A stretch of 56,768 nt of DNA from RGIG5472 sp051867615. GTDB taxonomy: Bacteria; Bacillota; Clostridia; Oscillospirales; Oscillospiraceae. Numbering within the stretch: position 1 is the stretch's first letter; every line of letters starts with the position of its first letter. Location of the stretch: positions 1 to 56,768 of the forward strand of contig JBJDYU010000035.1 in assembly GCA_051867615.1 (NCBI GenBank), in the 5' to 3' direction. Below the pieces are notes generated by a model. It was not told the DNA's origin. It made no database searches and saw nothing but the letters and a program-made list of their open reading frames with translations. The translations under genes were made by a program, and so were the position numbers. Positions 33,342-43,421 of the stretch are shown here, one piece after another.

Positions 33342-34090
33342 GCCTGGGCCGTCCTTTCCGCCGTTTCCTGCGCCTCCGCCGCCGCGGCGGCAGGAGCGGG
33401 CTTTTCCGCCTTTTTCCCGTTGTACTGTCCATAGCGGTCGCTGACGATCTTCCCCTGATCCAGACTGATGACCCGCTTGTTGAAGCGGTCCACCAGCGTC
33501 TTTTCGTGGGTCACCACCACCATAGTGGTGCCGAGGGTGTTGATGCGCTCCAGCAGCGACATGATCTCAAAGCTGCGGGCGGGGTCCAGGTTGCCGGTGG
33601 GCTCGTCCGCGATGATCATCACCGGATTGTTCACCAGCGCCCGGGCGATGGCCACGCGCTGCTGCTCGCCGCCGGAAAGCTCGTCGGGATACCGGTCCTC
33701 CTTGCCGCTGAGGGCCACCAGGTCCAGCACATAAGGGATGCGCTTTCGGATCTCCCGGCTGGGGGCGCCCACCGCCCGCATGACGAATTCCAGATTCTCA
33801 TACACCGTCTTCTTCTCAATGAGACGGAAGTCCTGAAAGATGACGCCGATGGTGCGGCGCAGCAGCGGCACCTGCCGGCGGCTGAGCCGGTTGGTGTTGA
33901 AGCCGTTGATCTGCACGCGGCCCGCCGTGGGGCGCACCTCCGCCGTCAGCATCTTGATGATGGTAGATTTTCCGCTGCCGGAGGGGCCCACCATAAACAC
34001 AAATTCCCCGTCGTCTATCTGCATCGAGATACCGCGCACCGCTTCGGTGCCGTTCTCGTACGTCTTTTCCACATTGGTCAGCCGGATCAT
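33338..34090 (-). CDS. ftsE: Cell-division ATP-binding protein FtsE
   Basis: 250-residue ABC ATPase of FtsEX. Walker A is GPSGSGKST, the signature DELSGGEQQRVAIARAL and Walker B IIADEPTGNLDP. The C-terminal tail is Lys/Pro/Ala-rich and extends beyond the usual length of about 228. The ATG at 34090 follows AGGAAAGGA; the ORF reaches 34234 but only without family likeness. First gene of the ftsE-ftsX-M23 unit, with a good promoter. Confidence 0.95.
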   Translation of the reverse strand: MIRLTNVEKTYENGTEAVRGISMQIDDGEFVFMVGPSGSGKSTIIKMLTAEVRPTAGRVQINGFNTNRLSRRQVPLLRRTIGVIFQDFRLIEKKTVYENLEFVMRAVGAPSREIRKRIPYVLDLVALSGKEDRYPDELSGGEQQRVAIARALVNNPVMIIADEPTGNLDPARSFEIMSLLERINTLGTTMVVVTHEKTLVDRFNKRVISLDQGKIVSDRYGQYNGKKAEKPAPAAAAAEAQETAERTAQA

Positions 34091-34180
34091 CCGCACCCGT
34101 CCTTTCCTGTCTCCGCCCGGCGGCGGAAGTCTCTGTTCTGCCGGCTGCATGGCAGTCGACATAAAACCACTCTGTTCTTC

Positions 34181-34209
34181 ATTATATAGAATCCAGCTCG
34201 CGGGTGCAA
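34181..34209 (-). promoter_or_regulatory. Promoter of ftsE operon
   Basis: TTGCAC (34204-34209), 17-nt spacer, TATAAT (34181-34186) on the minus strand. Confidence 0.75.
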
Positions 34210-34236
34210 GTGGTTTCCTCTGGAAATCCGACAAAA

Positions 34237-34265
34237 AGTCCCCGCAACATTCTGCTGCGGGGACT
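34237..34265 (-). terminator. Terminator of the PucR-family gene
   Basis: A 10-bp stem AGTCCCCGCA/TGCGGGGACT (34237-34246 with 34256-34265) followed by TTTTT on the minus strand. Confidence 0.88.
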
Positions 34266-34291
34266 GGTGTTCGTCTTTCTATATGCAGGAT

Positions 34292-35383
34292 TCAGGAGTT
34301 GATGCCCCGGGAGGTGAGGTACTTCTTCACCATGAGCGCCACCTTGAAGGTGATGGCGTCGTCGAACTCCCGCAGGTCCAGCCCCGTCAGCTTCTTGATC
34401 TTCTCCAGCCGATAGACCAGGGTATTGCGGTGGACAAAGAGCTTCCGGGCGGTCTCGGAGACGTTCAGGTTGTTCTCAAAGAACTTGTGGATGGTGAACA
34501 GCGTCTCCTGATCCAGGGAGTCGATGGGGTTTTTCTTGAACACCTCCTGCAAAAACATCTCGCAGAGGGTGGTGGGCAGCTGATAGATCAGGCGGCCAAT
34601 GCCCAGGTTATCGTAATTGATAATGAACTTTTCCGTGTCGAAGACCTTGCCCACCTCGATGGCGATCTGGGCCTCCTTATAGGACTTGGCCAGCTCCCGC
34701 AGATGCTCCGCCACGGTGCCGACGCCGATGACCACATGGCGCTCCTCGCCGCTGGAGAGGGCAGACTCCAGCTGCGCCGCCACGCGGTTGAGCTCCTTCA
34801 TGCCGGAATTCTCCGGCATCTGGTGGATCAGCACCACGTCCCCCTCGCCGATGCTGAGGACGAAATCGTTCTGCCGGTCGGGAAACAGGCTCTGCACCGT
34901 CTCCAGGTGGGAATCGTCCGTCTTACGCAGCGGACGGATGACAAACACGCCCCGGGGGACCTCCGCCGTCACGCCCAGCTCCTTGGCGCGGGTGTAGATG
35001 TCGCCCAGCATGATGTTGTCCGTCACGATGTTCTTGATAAAGGTGCCGCGGTCGTGCTTCTCCTCATAATAGACCTTGGCCGCGTTGAGGGACGCGGTGG
35101 ACATGGCGCAGACCGTGCGGCTGATCTCGTCCTCGCCGATGACGAAGGTCAGGTAATCATACTGGCCGCCCCAGCCGCTCAGCGCCTTGAAGGATTTCCC
35201 ATCCAGCGTCGCCACGCCGCTCTCCGGCAGATGCAGCGCGTGGATCTGGCGCTCCCACCGCTGGCCGATCAGGGAGAGGTCGCTGCACGCAACGACGACG
35301 CCCTCGCCGTCCACCACGCCGATGACACGATCTGTGTTTTCCTTCAGCTGTAAAACCACATTCTGGAAAATCCTGCCTGACAT
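34292..35383 (-). CDS. PucR/CdaR-family transcriptional regulator
   Basis: 363-residue regulator. The N-terminal part (1-130) resembles the sugar-diacid sensing domain of CdaR (IFQNVVLQLKENTDRVIGVVD). A GGDEF-like central region follows, and the C-terminal PucR helix-turn-helix reads NVSETARKLFVHRNTLVYRLEKI. The ATG at 35383 has GGGGAGG before it; an upstream extension to 35482 covers the promoter. Its effector and targets are unknown, since no sugar-acid genes are near. It has its own promoter and terminator. Confidence 0.88.
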   Translation of the reverse strand: MSGRIFQNVVLQLKENTDRVIGVVDGEGVVVACSDLSLIGQRWERQIHALHLPESGVATLDGKSFKALSGWGGQYDYLTFVIGEDEISRTVCAMSTASLNAAKVYYEEKHDRGTFIKNIVTDNIMLGDIYTRAKELGVTAEVPRGVFVIRPLRKTDDSHLETVQSLFPDRQNDFVLSIGEGDVVLIHQMPENSGMKELNRVAAQLESALSSGEERHVVIGVGTVAEHLRELAKSYKEAQIAIEVGKVFDTEKFIINYDNLGIGRLIYQLPTTLCEMFLQEVFKKNPIDSLDQETLFTIHKFFENNLNVSETARKLFVHRNTLVYRLEKIKKLTGLDLREFDDAITFKVALMVKKYLTSRGINS

Positions 35384-35453
35384 TGGTGTTTCCTCCCCAT
35401 TCTCATCTATGTTCTGCCGTGTTCTCTCGTCTTTGTGCAATTTTGTCGTGTAC

Positions 35454-35482
35454 AGTATAGCTGAATTTGGAGAAAAAAGCAA
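35454..35482 (-). promoter_or_regulatory. Promoter of the PucR-family gene
   Basis: TTGCTT (35477-35482), 17-nt spacer, TATACT (35454-35459) on the minus strand. Confidence 0.6.
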
Positions 35483-35534
35483 GAGATTTTTTATCTTTCA
35501 CACAAAAAATCAACTCATTTTTCGTCGATATTTT

Positions 35535-36278
35535 TTAACAATCCCCATTCTCCTGCTTTTTGCACAAAAGCGCCGCTTCTTCAGGGGTCAAAAGCCGGTA
35601 ATCGCCGGGACGCAGCGCCGGGTCCAACGTCAAATTGCCCATACGCACGCGCTTGAGGTACGTTACGGGGCAGCCGCAGGCCAGCAGCATCCGCTTGACC
35701 TGGTGGAATTTTCCCTCCCGCAGCGTCACATAGGCCTCGCTCTCCTCCTCGCCCGCCCGGAGGATCTCCAGCTCCGCCGGCAGGCAGCGCAGGCCGTCCG
35801 CCAGGGTCAGGCCCTCGCGAAAGCGGCGGCAGTGCTCCTTCGTCAGGCGGCCCGCCGTCCGGACAAAGTATACCTTGTCCACGTGCTTCTTCGGGGAGAG
35901 CAGCGCGTGGGCCGCAGCGCCATCGTTGGTGAGCAGCAGCAGGCCCTCCGTGTCCTTGTCGAGCCGGCCTACCGGGAACAGCTCCTGCCGGCGCAGCTCC
36001 TGCGGCAGCAGGTCCAGCACGGTTTTCTGCCGCCCGTCCTCCGTGGCGGAGAGCAGCCCCGCGGGCTTGTTCATCATCAGCCAGGTGTACCGCCGCCAGG
36101 TAAGCGTCTGCCCCTCCGCCGCGAGAACCACGGTCTCCGGGTCCACCTTCTCCTCGCCGCTGCGCACCGCCCGGCCGTCCACCGTGACCGCCCCCGCCCG
36201 GATGAGCTTTTTCACCTCGCTGCGGGTGTAGCGTCCCGTGGACGCCACCAGCTTGTCGATCCGCTGCTTTTCCGCCAT
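35535..36278 (-). CDS. RsuA/RluB-type 16S/23S rRNA pseudouridine synthase
   Basis: 247-residue enzyme converting a specific rRNA uridine to pseudouridine. An S4 RNA-binding domain (MAEKQRIDKLVASTGRYTRSEVKKLI) precedes the catalytic core, whose aspartate lies in GRLDKDTEGLLLLTND. EGKFHQVKRML is the second family motif. The ATG at 36278 follows AAGGGGAGAG; the ORF extends to 36503 without family likeness. The target site (RsuA or RluB class) is not certain. Confidence 0.93.
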   Translation of the reverse strand: MAEKQRIDKLVASTGRYTRSEVKKLIRAGAVTVDGRAVRSGEEKVDPETVVLAAEGQTLTWRRYTWLMMNKPAGLLSATEDGRQKTVLDLLPQELRRQELFPVGRLDKDTEGLLLLTNDGAAAHALLSPKKHVDKVYFVRTAGRLTKEHCRRFREGLTLADGLRCLPAELEILRAGEEESEAYVTLREGKFHQVKRMLLACGCPVTYLKRVRMGNLTLDPALRPGDYRLLTPEEAALLCKKQENGDC

Positions 36279-36429
36279 CGCGTCTCTCCCCTTTCCTGTC
36301 CCGCGCCGCCGCTTCTCCGGCGGGGCGCGGACGGCTGTCCTTTTTCCGATTGTATCATAAACGCCGCGCCGGTGGAATAAGAAATAGCAGGAAAGCGCGC
36401 CATGGAAAGGGCGCACAGGGAGGGAAGCT

Positions 36430-36900
36430 ATGTTTATCATCACGAAACGTCTGACCCGGGGCAAGGCCGTGGGGGCCGTGCTGGTACTGGGCGGCCTGCT
36501 CATAGCGCTGATCCTGCTGGTGGGCGGCTGCCACGGCAGCGAGGAGGAGCCGCCCCTTTCGGCGGAAAGCGCCGCCGACCGCCTGGCCTATCTCGCCCAG
36601 CTTGGCTGGGAGGTGGAGAGCGAGCCGGTGGAGACGCTGCGGCTGCAGCTGCCGGACTCTCTCGCGGGCAGCGACTATGAAGCCTACAACGACTTGCAGC
36701 TGTCACAGGGCTTCGACCTCGCCGCCTACTGCGGCAGGCAGGTGGTCCGCTACACCTACACGGTGCTGAACTATCCCGGCCGGGAGAAGCAGGTGCAGCT
36801 GAACCTCTATTGCTGCGACGGCGCGGTGATCGCCGGAGACGTGATGGCTCTGGGGGAAAACGGCTTTCAGGGGCCGCTGGCCTTCCCCGCGGGAGAATAG
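36430..36900 (+). CDS. DUF4830 membrane-anchored or lipoprotein-like protein
   Basis: 156 residues: an N-terminal hydrophobic segment (about 14-33) ending in GGC, which could be a lipoprotein cleavage cysteine or a simple anchor. The extracytoplasmic DUF4830 domain follows (LGWEVESEPVET, YNDLQLSQGFDLAAYCG, RYTYTVLNYP, AGDVMALGENGFQGPL). The family is known from Clostridia without a defined function. AGGGAGG precedes the ATG. It is divergent from the pseudouridine synthase gene. Confidence 0.85.
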   Translation: MFIITKRLTRGKAVGAVLVLGGLLIALILLVGGCHGSEEEPPLSAESAADRLAYLAQLGWEVESEPVETLRLQLPDSLAGSDYEAYNDLQLSQGFDLAAYCGRQVVRYTYTVLNYPGREKQVQLNLYCCDGAVIAGDVMALGENGFQGPLAFPAGE

Positions 36901-36907
36901 GCAGGTC

Positions 36908-36937
36908 AAACGCCCCGGCGAAATCGTCGGGGCGTTT
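36908..36937. terminator. Terminator after the DUF4830 gene
   Basis: A 10-bp stem AAACGCCCCG/CGGGGCGTTT (36908-36917 with 36928-36937) with short T/A ends on both sides; it also sits after the convergent MATE gene. Confidence 0.75.
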
Positions 36938-36968
36938 ATGAGGACGCAGGAAAGCTCGTTCCTCCCGT

Positions 36969-38345
36969 TCAGCGCTCCTCCGCGGCTTCGCAGAGGGGCA
37001 GCACCTTTTTCTTCAGCTCCGAGCGGAGGCGGAGGACGCTGTACGCGGCGGCGGCGCACTCGGAGACCCACATGGCGTACCACACCCAATCGACGCCGCC
37101 CAGGCGGATCAGCAGGCAGGCCAGAGGCAGCAGCAGCACCAGCTGGCGCAGGGCTGCCCCCACCATGTTCACAAGACCGTTGCCAAGGCCCGAGGCCGCG
37201 TAGCCCAGAAGCATGGTGACGGCGGCCAGGGGGAAGGTAACGGAGATAATGCGCAGCGCCGGAACGCCGATTTGGAGCACCGCTTCGCTCGCCTCAAACA
37301 GTCCCAGCAGCTGCCGGGGAAACAGCATAAACAGCACCGTGCCGATCAGCGCGATGCCGACGGCGGCGGGCAGGGCGGTGCGCAGGGCCTGCCGGACCCG
37401 TCCGCCGTTTTTCGCGCCGTAATTGTACCCGATGATGGGGATAGCCGCCTGGCCCAGCCCGTTCATGGGCATGAACAGGAAATTCTGCAGCTTGTAATAG
37501 GCCCCGAAAAAGGTGACCGCCGCCTGAGAGACGGGCATCAGAATGGCGTTCATGGCCGAGAGCATGACGCTGCCCATGGCCTGCATGACGATGGTGGGCG
37601 CGCCCACCCTGTAAATGGCCAGCACGGTGCCCTTGTCCCAGCGGTAAGCGCGCAGCGCAAAGCGGATCTCCGGATTCTTGAAGTGGTGCAGCGCCAGGGC
37701 CACGGCGCCGCCCAGCCACTGGCCTGTCACCGTGGCGATGGCCGCGCCCCGGATGCCCAGCGCCGGGCAGCCCAGCAGGCCGAAGATGAGAATCGGGTCC
37801 AGGATGATGTTGGTCACGGCCCCCACCACCAGGGAGATCATGCTCATAAAGGTGTTGCCCGTGGCCTGCAGCAGCCGCTGCGCCAGCGTCTCCAGAAAGA
37901 TACCCAGGCAGAAGACCATGCAGATGCGAAGGTAGTCCGCGCAGAGCGCGGCGGTCTCCGCGTCCCGGGCAAACAGGGCGGCGAAGCGGCCCGCGAAGCA
38001 AAGCCCCAGCAGCATGAACACCGCCGTACAGCCCAGGGACAGCACCAGCCCCGTGGCAGCCGCCTGATTCGCCTCGGTCTGCCGCTTCGCGCCAAGCCGC
38101 CGGGAGATCAGGGCGTTCACGCCGACGCTGGTGCCAACGGCCACCGCCACCATCAAAAGCTGCACCGGATAGGCCAGTGCGGTGGCGGTGAAGGCGTCCT
38201 CGCTGAGCCGCGCCACAAAAATACCGTCCACGATGTTGTAAAGCGACTGCACCAGCAGCGAGACCATCAGCGGCAGCGACATGGTCAGCACCAGCCGCCC
38301 CATGGGCATCACCGCCATTTTATTTTGTCTGCCTGTATTCTCCAT
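36969..38345 (-). CDS. MATE-family efflux transporter
   Basis: 458-residue membrane protein with twelve hydrophobic segments, of the MatE family of cation-coupled drug or metabolite exporters. The start (MGRLVLTMSLPLMVSLLVQSLYNIVDGIFVARL) followed by TATALAYPVQLL is typical; the second half repeats the fold with YKLQNFLFMPMNGLGQAAIPI. No key charged residue pattern gives the substrate. The ribosome site AGAGGA is a little distant from the ATG. It is monocistronic and convergent with the DUF4830 gene. Confidence 0.92.
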   Translation of the reverse strand: MENTGRQNKMAVMPMGRLVLTMSLPLMVSLLVQSLYNIVDGIFVARLSEDAFTATALAYPVQLLMVAVAVGTSVGVNALISRRLGAKRQTEANQAAATGLVLSLGCTAVFMLLGLCFAGRFAALFARDAETAALCADYLRICMVFCLGIFLETLAQRLLQATGNTFMSMISLVVGAVTNIILDPILIFGLLGCPALGIRGAAIATVTGQWLGGAVALALHHFKNPEIRFALRAYRWDKGTVLAIYRVGAPTIVMQAMGSVMLSAMNAILMPVSQAAVTFFGAYYKLQNFLFMPMNGLGQAAIPIIGYNYGAKNGGRVRQALRTALPAAVGIALIGTVLFMLFPRQLLGLFEASEAVLQIGVPALRIISVTFPLAAVTMLLGYAASGLGNGLVNMVGAALRQLVLLLPLACLLIRLGGVDWVWYAMWVSECAAAAYSVLRLRSELKKKVLPLCEAAEER

Positions 38346-38448
38346 AAGTACCGGTCATTCCTCTTTCACAAATTTTTACACAGCGCCCCGCGCAGGCGGC
38401 TTCGGGGACAAGCCCTTTCATGGCGCGTCTTTGCGTCTGGCAAAAAAA

Positions 38449-38499
38449 TACAGCGCATGGCAGTCAACCGGATTTACGCAGTTACTGCCACACGCTGTA
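38449..38499 (-). terminator. Terminator of the pentapeptide-repeat gene
   Basis: Two 7-bp helices (TACAGCG/CGCTGTA and TGGCAGT/ACTGCCA) separated by a symmetric CA/CA internal loop, followed by seven T on the minus strand. Confidence 0.85.
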
Positions 38500-38550
38500 C
38501 AAGGATTATACCATATTTTTCAACATTTTCAAAGGGAAATTTACGCCCTC

Positions 38551-39243
38551 TCAATAGTCGAAGGCCTCCTGCCGGGTCATCCAGAAGTAGATGCCGGGGG
38601 CGGACTCCAGCCAGCGGTCGGGATGGAAGCGCGGCTCCGTCACCCACTGGCCCACGGGATAGACAAAGTTATCCGTCTGGAGGCTGGTGGCCTCGTCAAA
38701 GCGCTCCTTGCCGTCAAAGCTCCAGATGCTCAGGACCTTGGCCTTGTCGCAGCGGCCCCAGGGCGAGGTGGGGCTGACGCGGCGGGCATCCGCCGGAACC
38801 AGCAGCTGCACCAGCCGCATATCATAGCACTTTTTATAGGCCACAAAGGCCCCGGTCTCCGGGCAGTGCATCCGGTACCACTTGGTGGTATCGTCGATGA
38901 CGATGCCGTCGTTGACGGTATACTCCATGACGGCGGTGTAGAAATTGGCCCCCTCGGCGTGGGCATTGGTGAAGTCGCACCAGCGGAGGTTCGCCCCCTC
39001 CAGGTCGATGCGGCGGAGGGACGCACCGCGGAAGCTCGCCCGGGACATCAGGGTATGATCCAGAGCGGAATCGTCCAGAATCGCCCCGTCGAAGCGGCAG
39101 CCCTCCAGATCTGCCCAGGAGAAATCGCAGTTATGGAGGTCACAGCCGGAAAAGTCCGTGTGCTTCATCTCCACGCGGGAAAAGTCCAGCCTCTCGCCGT
39201 CCCTTCGTGCCGCCACCTTTGCCAGCAGTTCTTCCCTTGTCAT
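38551..39243 (-). CDS. Pentapeptide-repeat protein with DUF5758 domain
   Basis: 230 residues. From about 18 to 105 the sequence follows the A(D/N)LXX pentapeptide pattern (LDFSRVEMKHTDFSGCDL, ADLEGCRFDGAIL, ASFRGASLRRIDLEGANL), which folds as a right-handed beta helix. The C-terminal part (about 115-230) matches the DUF5758 domain usually found behind such repeats: KKCYDMRLVQLLVPADARR, RCDKAKVLSIWSFDG and ending APGIYFWMTRQEA. Function unknown; some pentapeptide proteins mimic DNA, but that is not shown here. GAGGTGAT precedes the ATG and a good promoter lies upstream. Confidence 0.85.
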   Translation of the reverse strand: MTREELLAKVAARRDGERLDFSRVEMKHTDFSGCDLHNCDFSWADLEGCRFDGAILDDSALDHTLMSRASFRGASLRRIDLEGANLRWCDFTNAHAEGANFYTAVMEYTVNDGIVIDDTTKWYRMHCPETGAFVAYKKCYDMRLVQLLVPADARRVSPTSPWGRCDKAKVLSIWSFDGKERFDEATSLQTDNFVYPVGQWVTEPRFHPDRWLESAPGIYFWMTRQEAFDY

Positions 39244-39278
39244 GACGGATCACCTCGCTGCGTTCATTTTCTGCTGTC

Positions 39279-39307
39279 ACGATACCGCGTTTTCTTTTCT
39301 CTGTCAA
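39279..39307 (-). promoter_or_regulatory. Promoter of the pentapeptide-repeat gene
   Basis: TTGACA (39302-39307), 17-nt spacer, TATCGT (39279-39284) on the minus strand. Confidence 0.65.
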
Positions 39308-39349
39308 GGGACGGCGGCGCTCCGTTTTTTTAAGCGCCAAGAGCGCGAA

Positions 39350-39381
39350 AAAAGAGACAGAGCTTTCGCTCTGTCTCTTTT
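39350..39381 (-). terminator. Terminator of the str operon after tuf
   Basis: A perfect 13-bp stem (39350-39362 with 39369-39381) rich in AAAAGAGACAGAG, flanked by A and T runs. Confidence 0.88.
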
Positions 39382-39401
39382 CAGTCCGTTTTAAGCGGAG
39401 A

Positions 39402-40604
<1,203 letters not shown>

Positions 40605-40657
40605 TTGAAAATCCTCCTAAAAGATGTTTTTGAATGGTTGTAGAGATTAAAGTTGTC

Positions 40658-40679
40658 AATGCTATTATTCTATAGCATT
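40658..40679 (-). promoter_or_regulatory. Hairpin in the fusA-tuf gap
   Basis: An 8-bp A/T-rich stem AATGCTAT/ATAGCATT with a 6-base loop. A TTGACA begins inside its minus-strand 3' arm, so it could mark an internal tuf promoter or an mRNA processing site; evidence is thin. Confidence 0.35.
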
Positions 40680-40708
40680 TTGTTGCTTTTTGCAAGGGGT
40701 TTTCCGCT

Positions 40709-42805
40709 TTAGCCGCGGCGCTTGCTGATCAGCTTCTCCTGCAGGCCCTTGGGCAGCTCCACATAGTGGCTCGGCTCCATGGTGTACTGGCCGCGGCCCT
40801 GGGTACGGGAGCGCAGGTCAGTGGCGTAGCCGAACATCTCGCTCAGGGGCACGAAAGCGTCGATCTGCTGCGCGCCGGTGCGGGCCTCGAAGCCCTGGAT
40901 CTGGCCGCGGCGGCTGTTGAGGTCGCCGATGACGTCGCCCATATACTCCTCGGGCACGATGACGCAGACCTTCATGATGGGCTCCAGCAGCGTGGCGTCC
41001 GCCTTCTGGCAGGCCTCCTTGAACGCCATGGAACCGGCGATCTTAAAGGCCATTTCGGAGGAGTCCACCTCGTGGAAGGAGCCGTCGTACAGAGTGACCT
41101 TCACATCCACGACGGGATAGCCTGCCAGCACACCGGCCTGCATCGCGCCCTGGATACCGGCGTCCACCGCAGGGATATACTCCTTGGGGATGGCGCCGCC
41201 CACCACTTCGTTGACAAACTCGTAGCCCTTGCCGGACTCGTTGGGCTCCAGACGGATCTTGACATGACCGTACTGGCCCTTACCGCCGCTCTGGCGGGCA
41301 TACTTGGTCTCCTGCTGGACCGGCTTCTTGATGGTCTCCTTATAGGCGACCTGGGGAGCGCCCACATTGGCCTCCACCTTGAATTCGCGCAGCAGGCGGT
41401 CCACGATGATCTCCAGGTGCAGCTCGCCCATACCGGCGATGATGGTCTGACCCGTCTCCTCGTCGGTGTAGGTCTTGAAGGTGGGGTCCTCCTCGGCCAG
41501 CTTCATCAGGGCGATGCCCATCTTCTCCTGGCCGGCCTTGGTCTTGGGCTCGATGGCCACGCGGATGACAGGCTCGGGGAACTCCATGGACTCCAGAATG
41601 ATGGGATGCTTCTCATCGCAGAGGGTGTCGCCGGTGGTGCTCTGCTTCAGGCCCACCACGGCGGCGATATCGCCGGAGTACACCGTCTCGATATCCTCGC
41701 GGTGATTGGCGTGCATCTGCAGGATGCGGCCGATGCGCTCGCGCTGGCCCTTGGTGGAGTTCAGCACGGCGCTGCCGGTGTTCAGCACGCCGGAGTAGAC
41801 GCGGATAAAGCTCAGGCGGCCCACATAGGGGTCGGTAGCGATCTTGAAGGCCAGCGCGGAGAAGGGAGCCTCGTCGGAAGCGGGACGCTCGTCCTCCTCG
41901 TCGGTCTTGGGGTTGACGCCCTTGATGGCGGGAATGTCCAGCGGGGAGGGCAGGTAGTCAACGATGGCGTCCAGCAGCTTCTGCACGCCCTTGTTGCGGT
42001 AGGAAGTACCGCAGACCACGGGAACGATCTCGTTGGCAATGGTAGCGGCGCGCAGCGCGGCGCGGATCTTCTGCTGCGGGACCTCCTCGCCGCCCAGATA
42101 CAGCTCCATGATCTCATCATCCACCATGGAAACGGCGTCCAGCAGCTTTTCGCGGTACTCGTTGGCCAGATCCACCATATCCTCGGGGATCGGCTCCACG
42201 CGCATATCCTTGCCCATCTCGTCATAATAGACGTCGGCGTTCATCTCCACCAGGTCGATGATGCCGCGGAAATCCCCTTCCTTGCCAATGGGCAGCTGGA
42301 TGGGGACGGCGTTGCACTTCAGCCGCTCGTCGATCATGCGCAGGACGTTGTAGAAGTCCGCGCCCATGATATCCATCTTGTTGACGTAGATCATGCGGGG
42401 GACCTTGTAGTTATCGGCCTGACGCCACACCGTCTCGGACTGGGGCTCCACGCCGCCCTTGGCGCACATGACGGTCACAGAACCGTCCAGCACGCGCAGG
42501 GAGCGCTCCACCTCCACGGTGAAGTCCACGTGGCCCGGAGTGTCGATGATGTTCAGACGGGTCTGCGGGAACTGGTTTTTGGTGCCGCGCCAATAGCAGG
42601 TGGTGGCGGCGGAGGTGATGGTGATACCACGCTCCTGCTCCTGTTCCATCCAGTCCATGGTGGCGGTACCCTCGTGGGTCTCGCCGATCTTGTAATTCAC
42701 GCCGGTATAGTACAGAATACGCTCCGTGGTGGTCGTCTTTCCCGCATCGATGTGGGCCATGATGCCGATATTTCTTGTGTTTTCCAGCGATACCTTTCTC
42801 GGCAT
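40709..42805 (-). CDS. fusA: Elongation factor G
   Basis: 698-residue translocase GTPase. G1 AHIDAGKTT, switch II DTPGHVDF and NKMD are present, and the last domains read RRGQIQGFEARTGAQQIDAFVPLSEMFGYATDLRS. Fifteen bases after rpsG, in the standard order rpsL-rpsG-fusA-tuf. Confidence 0.99.
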   Translation of the reverse strand: MPRKVSLENTRNIGIMAHIDAGKTTTTERILYYTGVNYKIGETHEGTATMDWMEQEQERGITITSAATTCYWRGTKNQFPQTRLNIIDTPGHVDFTVEVERSLRVLDGSVTVMCAKGGVEPQSETVWRQADNYKVPRMIYVNKMDIMGADFYNVLRMIDERLKCNAVPIQLPIGKEGDFRGIIDLVEMNADVYYDEMGKDMRVEPIPEDMVDLANEYREKLLDAVSMVDDEIMELYLGGEEVPQQKIRAALRAATIANEIVPVVCGTSYRNKGVQKLLDAIVDYLPSPLDIPAIKGVNPKTDEEDERPASDEAPFSALAFKIATDPYVGRLSFIRVYSGVLNTGSAVLNSTKGQRERIGRILQMHANHREDIETVYSGDIAAVVGLKQSTTGDTLCDEKHPIILESMEFPEPVIRVAIEPKTKAGQEKMGIALMKLAEEDPTFKTYTDEETGQTIIAGMGELHLEIIVDRLLREFKVEANVGAPQVAYKETIKKPVQQETKYARQSGGKGQYGHVKIRLEPNESGKGYEFVNEVVGGAIPKEYIPAVDAGIQGAMQAGVLAGYPVVDVKVTLYDGSFHEVDSSEMAFKIAGSMAFKEACQKADATLLEPIMKVCVIVPEEYMGDVIGDLNSRRGQIQGFEARTGAQQIDAFVPLSEMFGYATDLRSRTQGRGQYTMEPSHYVELPKGLQEKLISKRRG

Positions 42806-42820
42806 ACTGCTCTCCTTTTC

Positions 42821-43291
42821 TTACCAGCGGAAATGAGCGAAGGCCTTGTTGGCTTCCGCCATCTTGTGGGTATCCTCGCGCTTCTTCACGGCGCTGCCGG
42901 TGTTGTTGGCCGCGTCCATGATCTCGCCGGCCAGACGCTCCGCCATGGTCCGCTCGCTGCGGGCGCGGGAGTAGTTGGTCAGCCAGCGCAGGCCCAGAGT
43001 CGTGCGGCGTGCGGGACGCACGTCCACAGGGACCTGATAGGTGGCGCCGCCCACACGGCGGGCCTTGATCTCCAGGCTGGGCATGATGTTTTCCATGGCC
43101 TGGGTGAACACATCCAGAGGCTCGTTGCCGGTCTTCTCCTTGACGATGTCAAAGGCGCCGTACACGACCTTCTGTGCCACGCCCTTCTTGCCATCCAGCA
43201 TAATGCTGTTGACGAGCCTCGTCACCAGCACGCTGTTGTACATAGGATCGGGCAGGATTTCTCTCTTGGGAACATTACCTCTTCTAGGCAC
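42821..43291 (-). CDS. rpsG: 30S ribosomal protein S7
   Basis: 156 residues, the standard length, binding 16S rRNA in the small-subunit head. It begins PRRGNVPKREILPDPMYNS and ends NKAFAHFRW. The start is a GTG at 43291, since AAGGAGGG lies ahead of it and the product then matches the family; the apparent ATG six codons upstream is part of that ribosome site. Confidence 0.98.
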   Translation of the reverse strand: MPRRGNVPKREILPDPMYNSVLVTRLVNSIMLDGKKGVAQKVVYGAFDIVKEKTGNEPLDVFTQAMENIMPSLEIKARRVGGATYQVPVDVRPARRTTLGLRWLTNYSRARSERTMAERLAGEIMDAANNTGSAVKKREDTHKMAEANKAFAHFRW

Positions 43292-43421
43292 TATGCTTCC
43301 CTCCTTCATATAAAAATGATTTCACAGGTACTCACAGGGCTCGCTGCCCCGTGTCCGGCCCGCCAAAGAGGTAAATTCATATCATAAACCTTTTCGGCAA
43401 AGCTCTTTTCAGTTGGCAGTC

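Noticed and set aside
42991..43309. ATG start for rpsG at 43309
   Set aside because: That ATG lies within the AAGGAGGG ribosome site of a GTG start at 43291, which gives the standard 156-residue S7.
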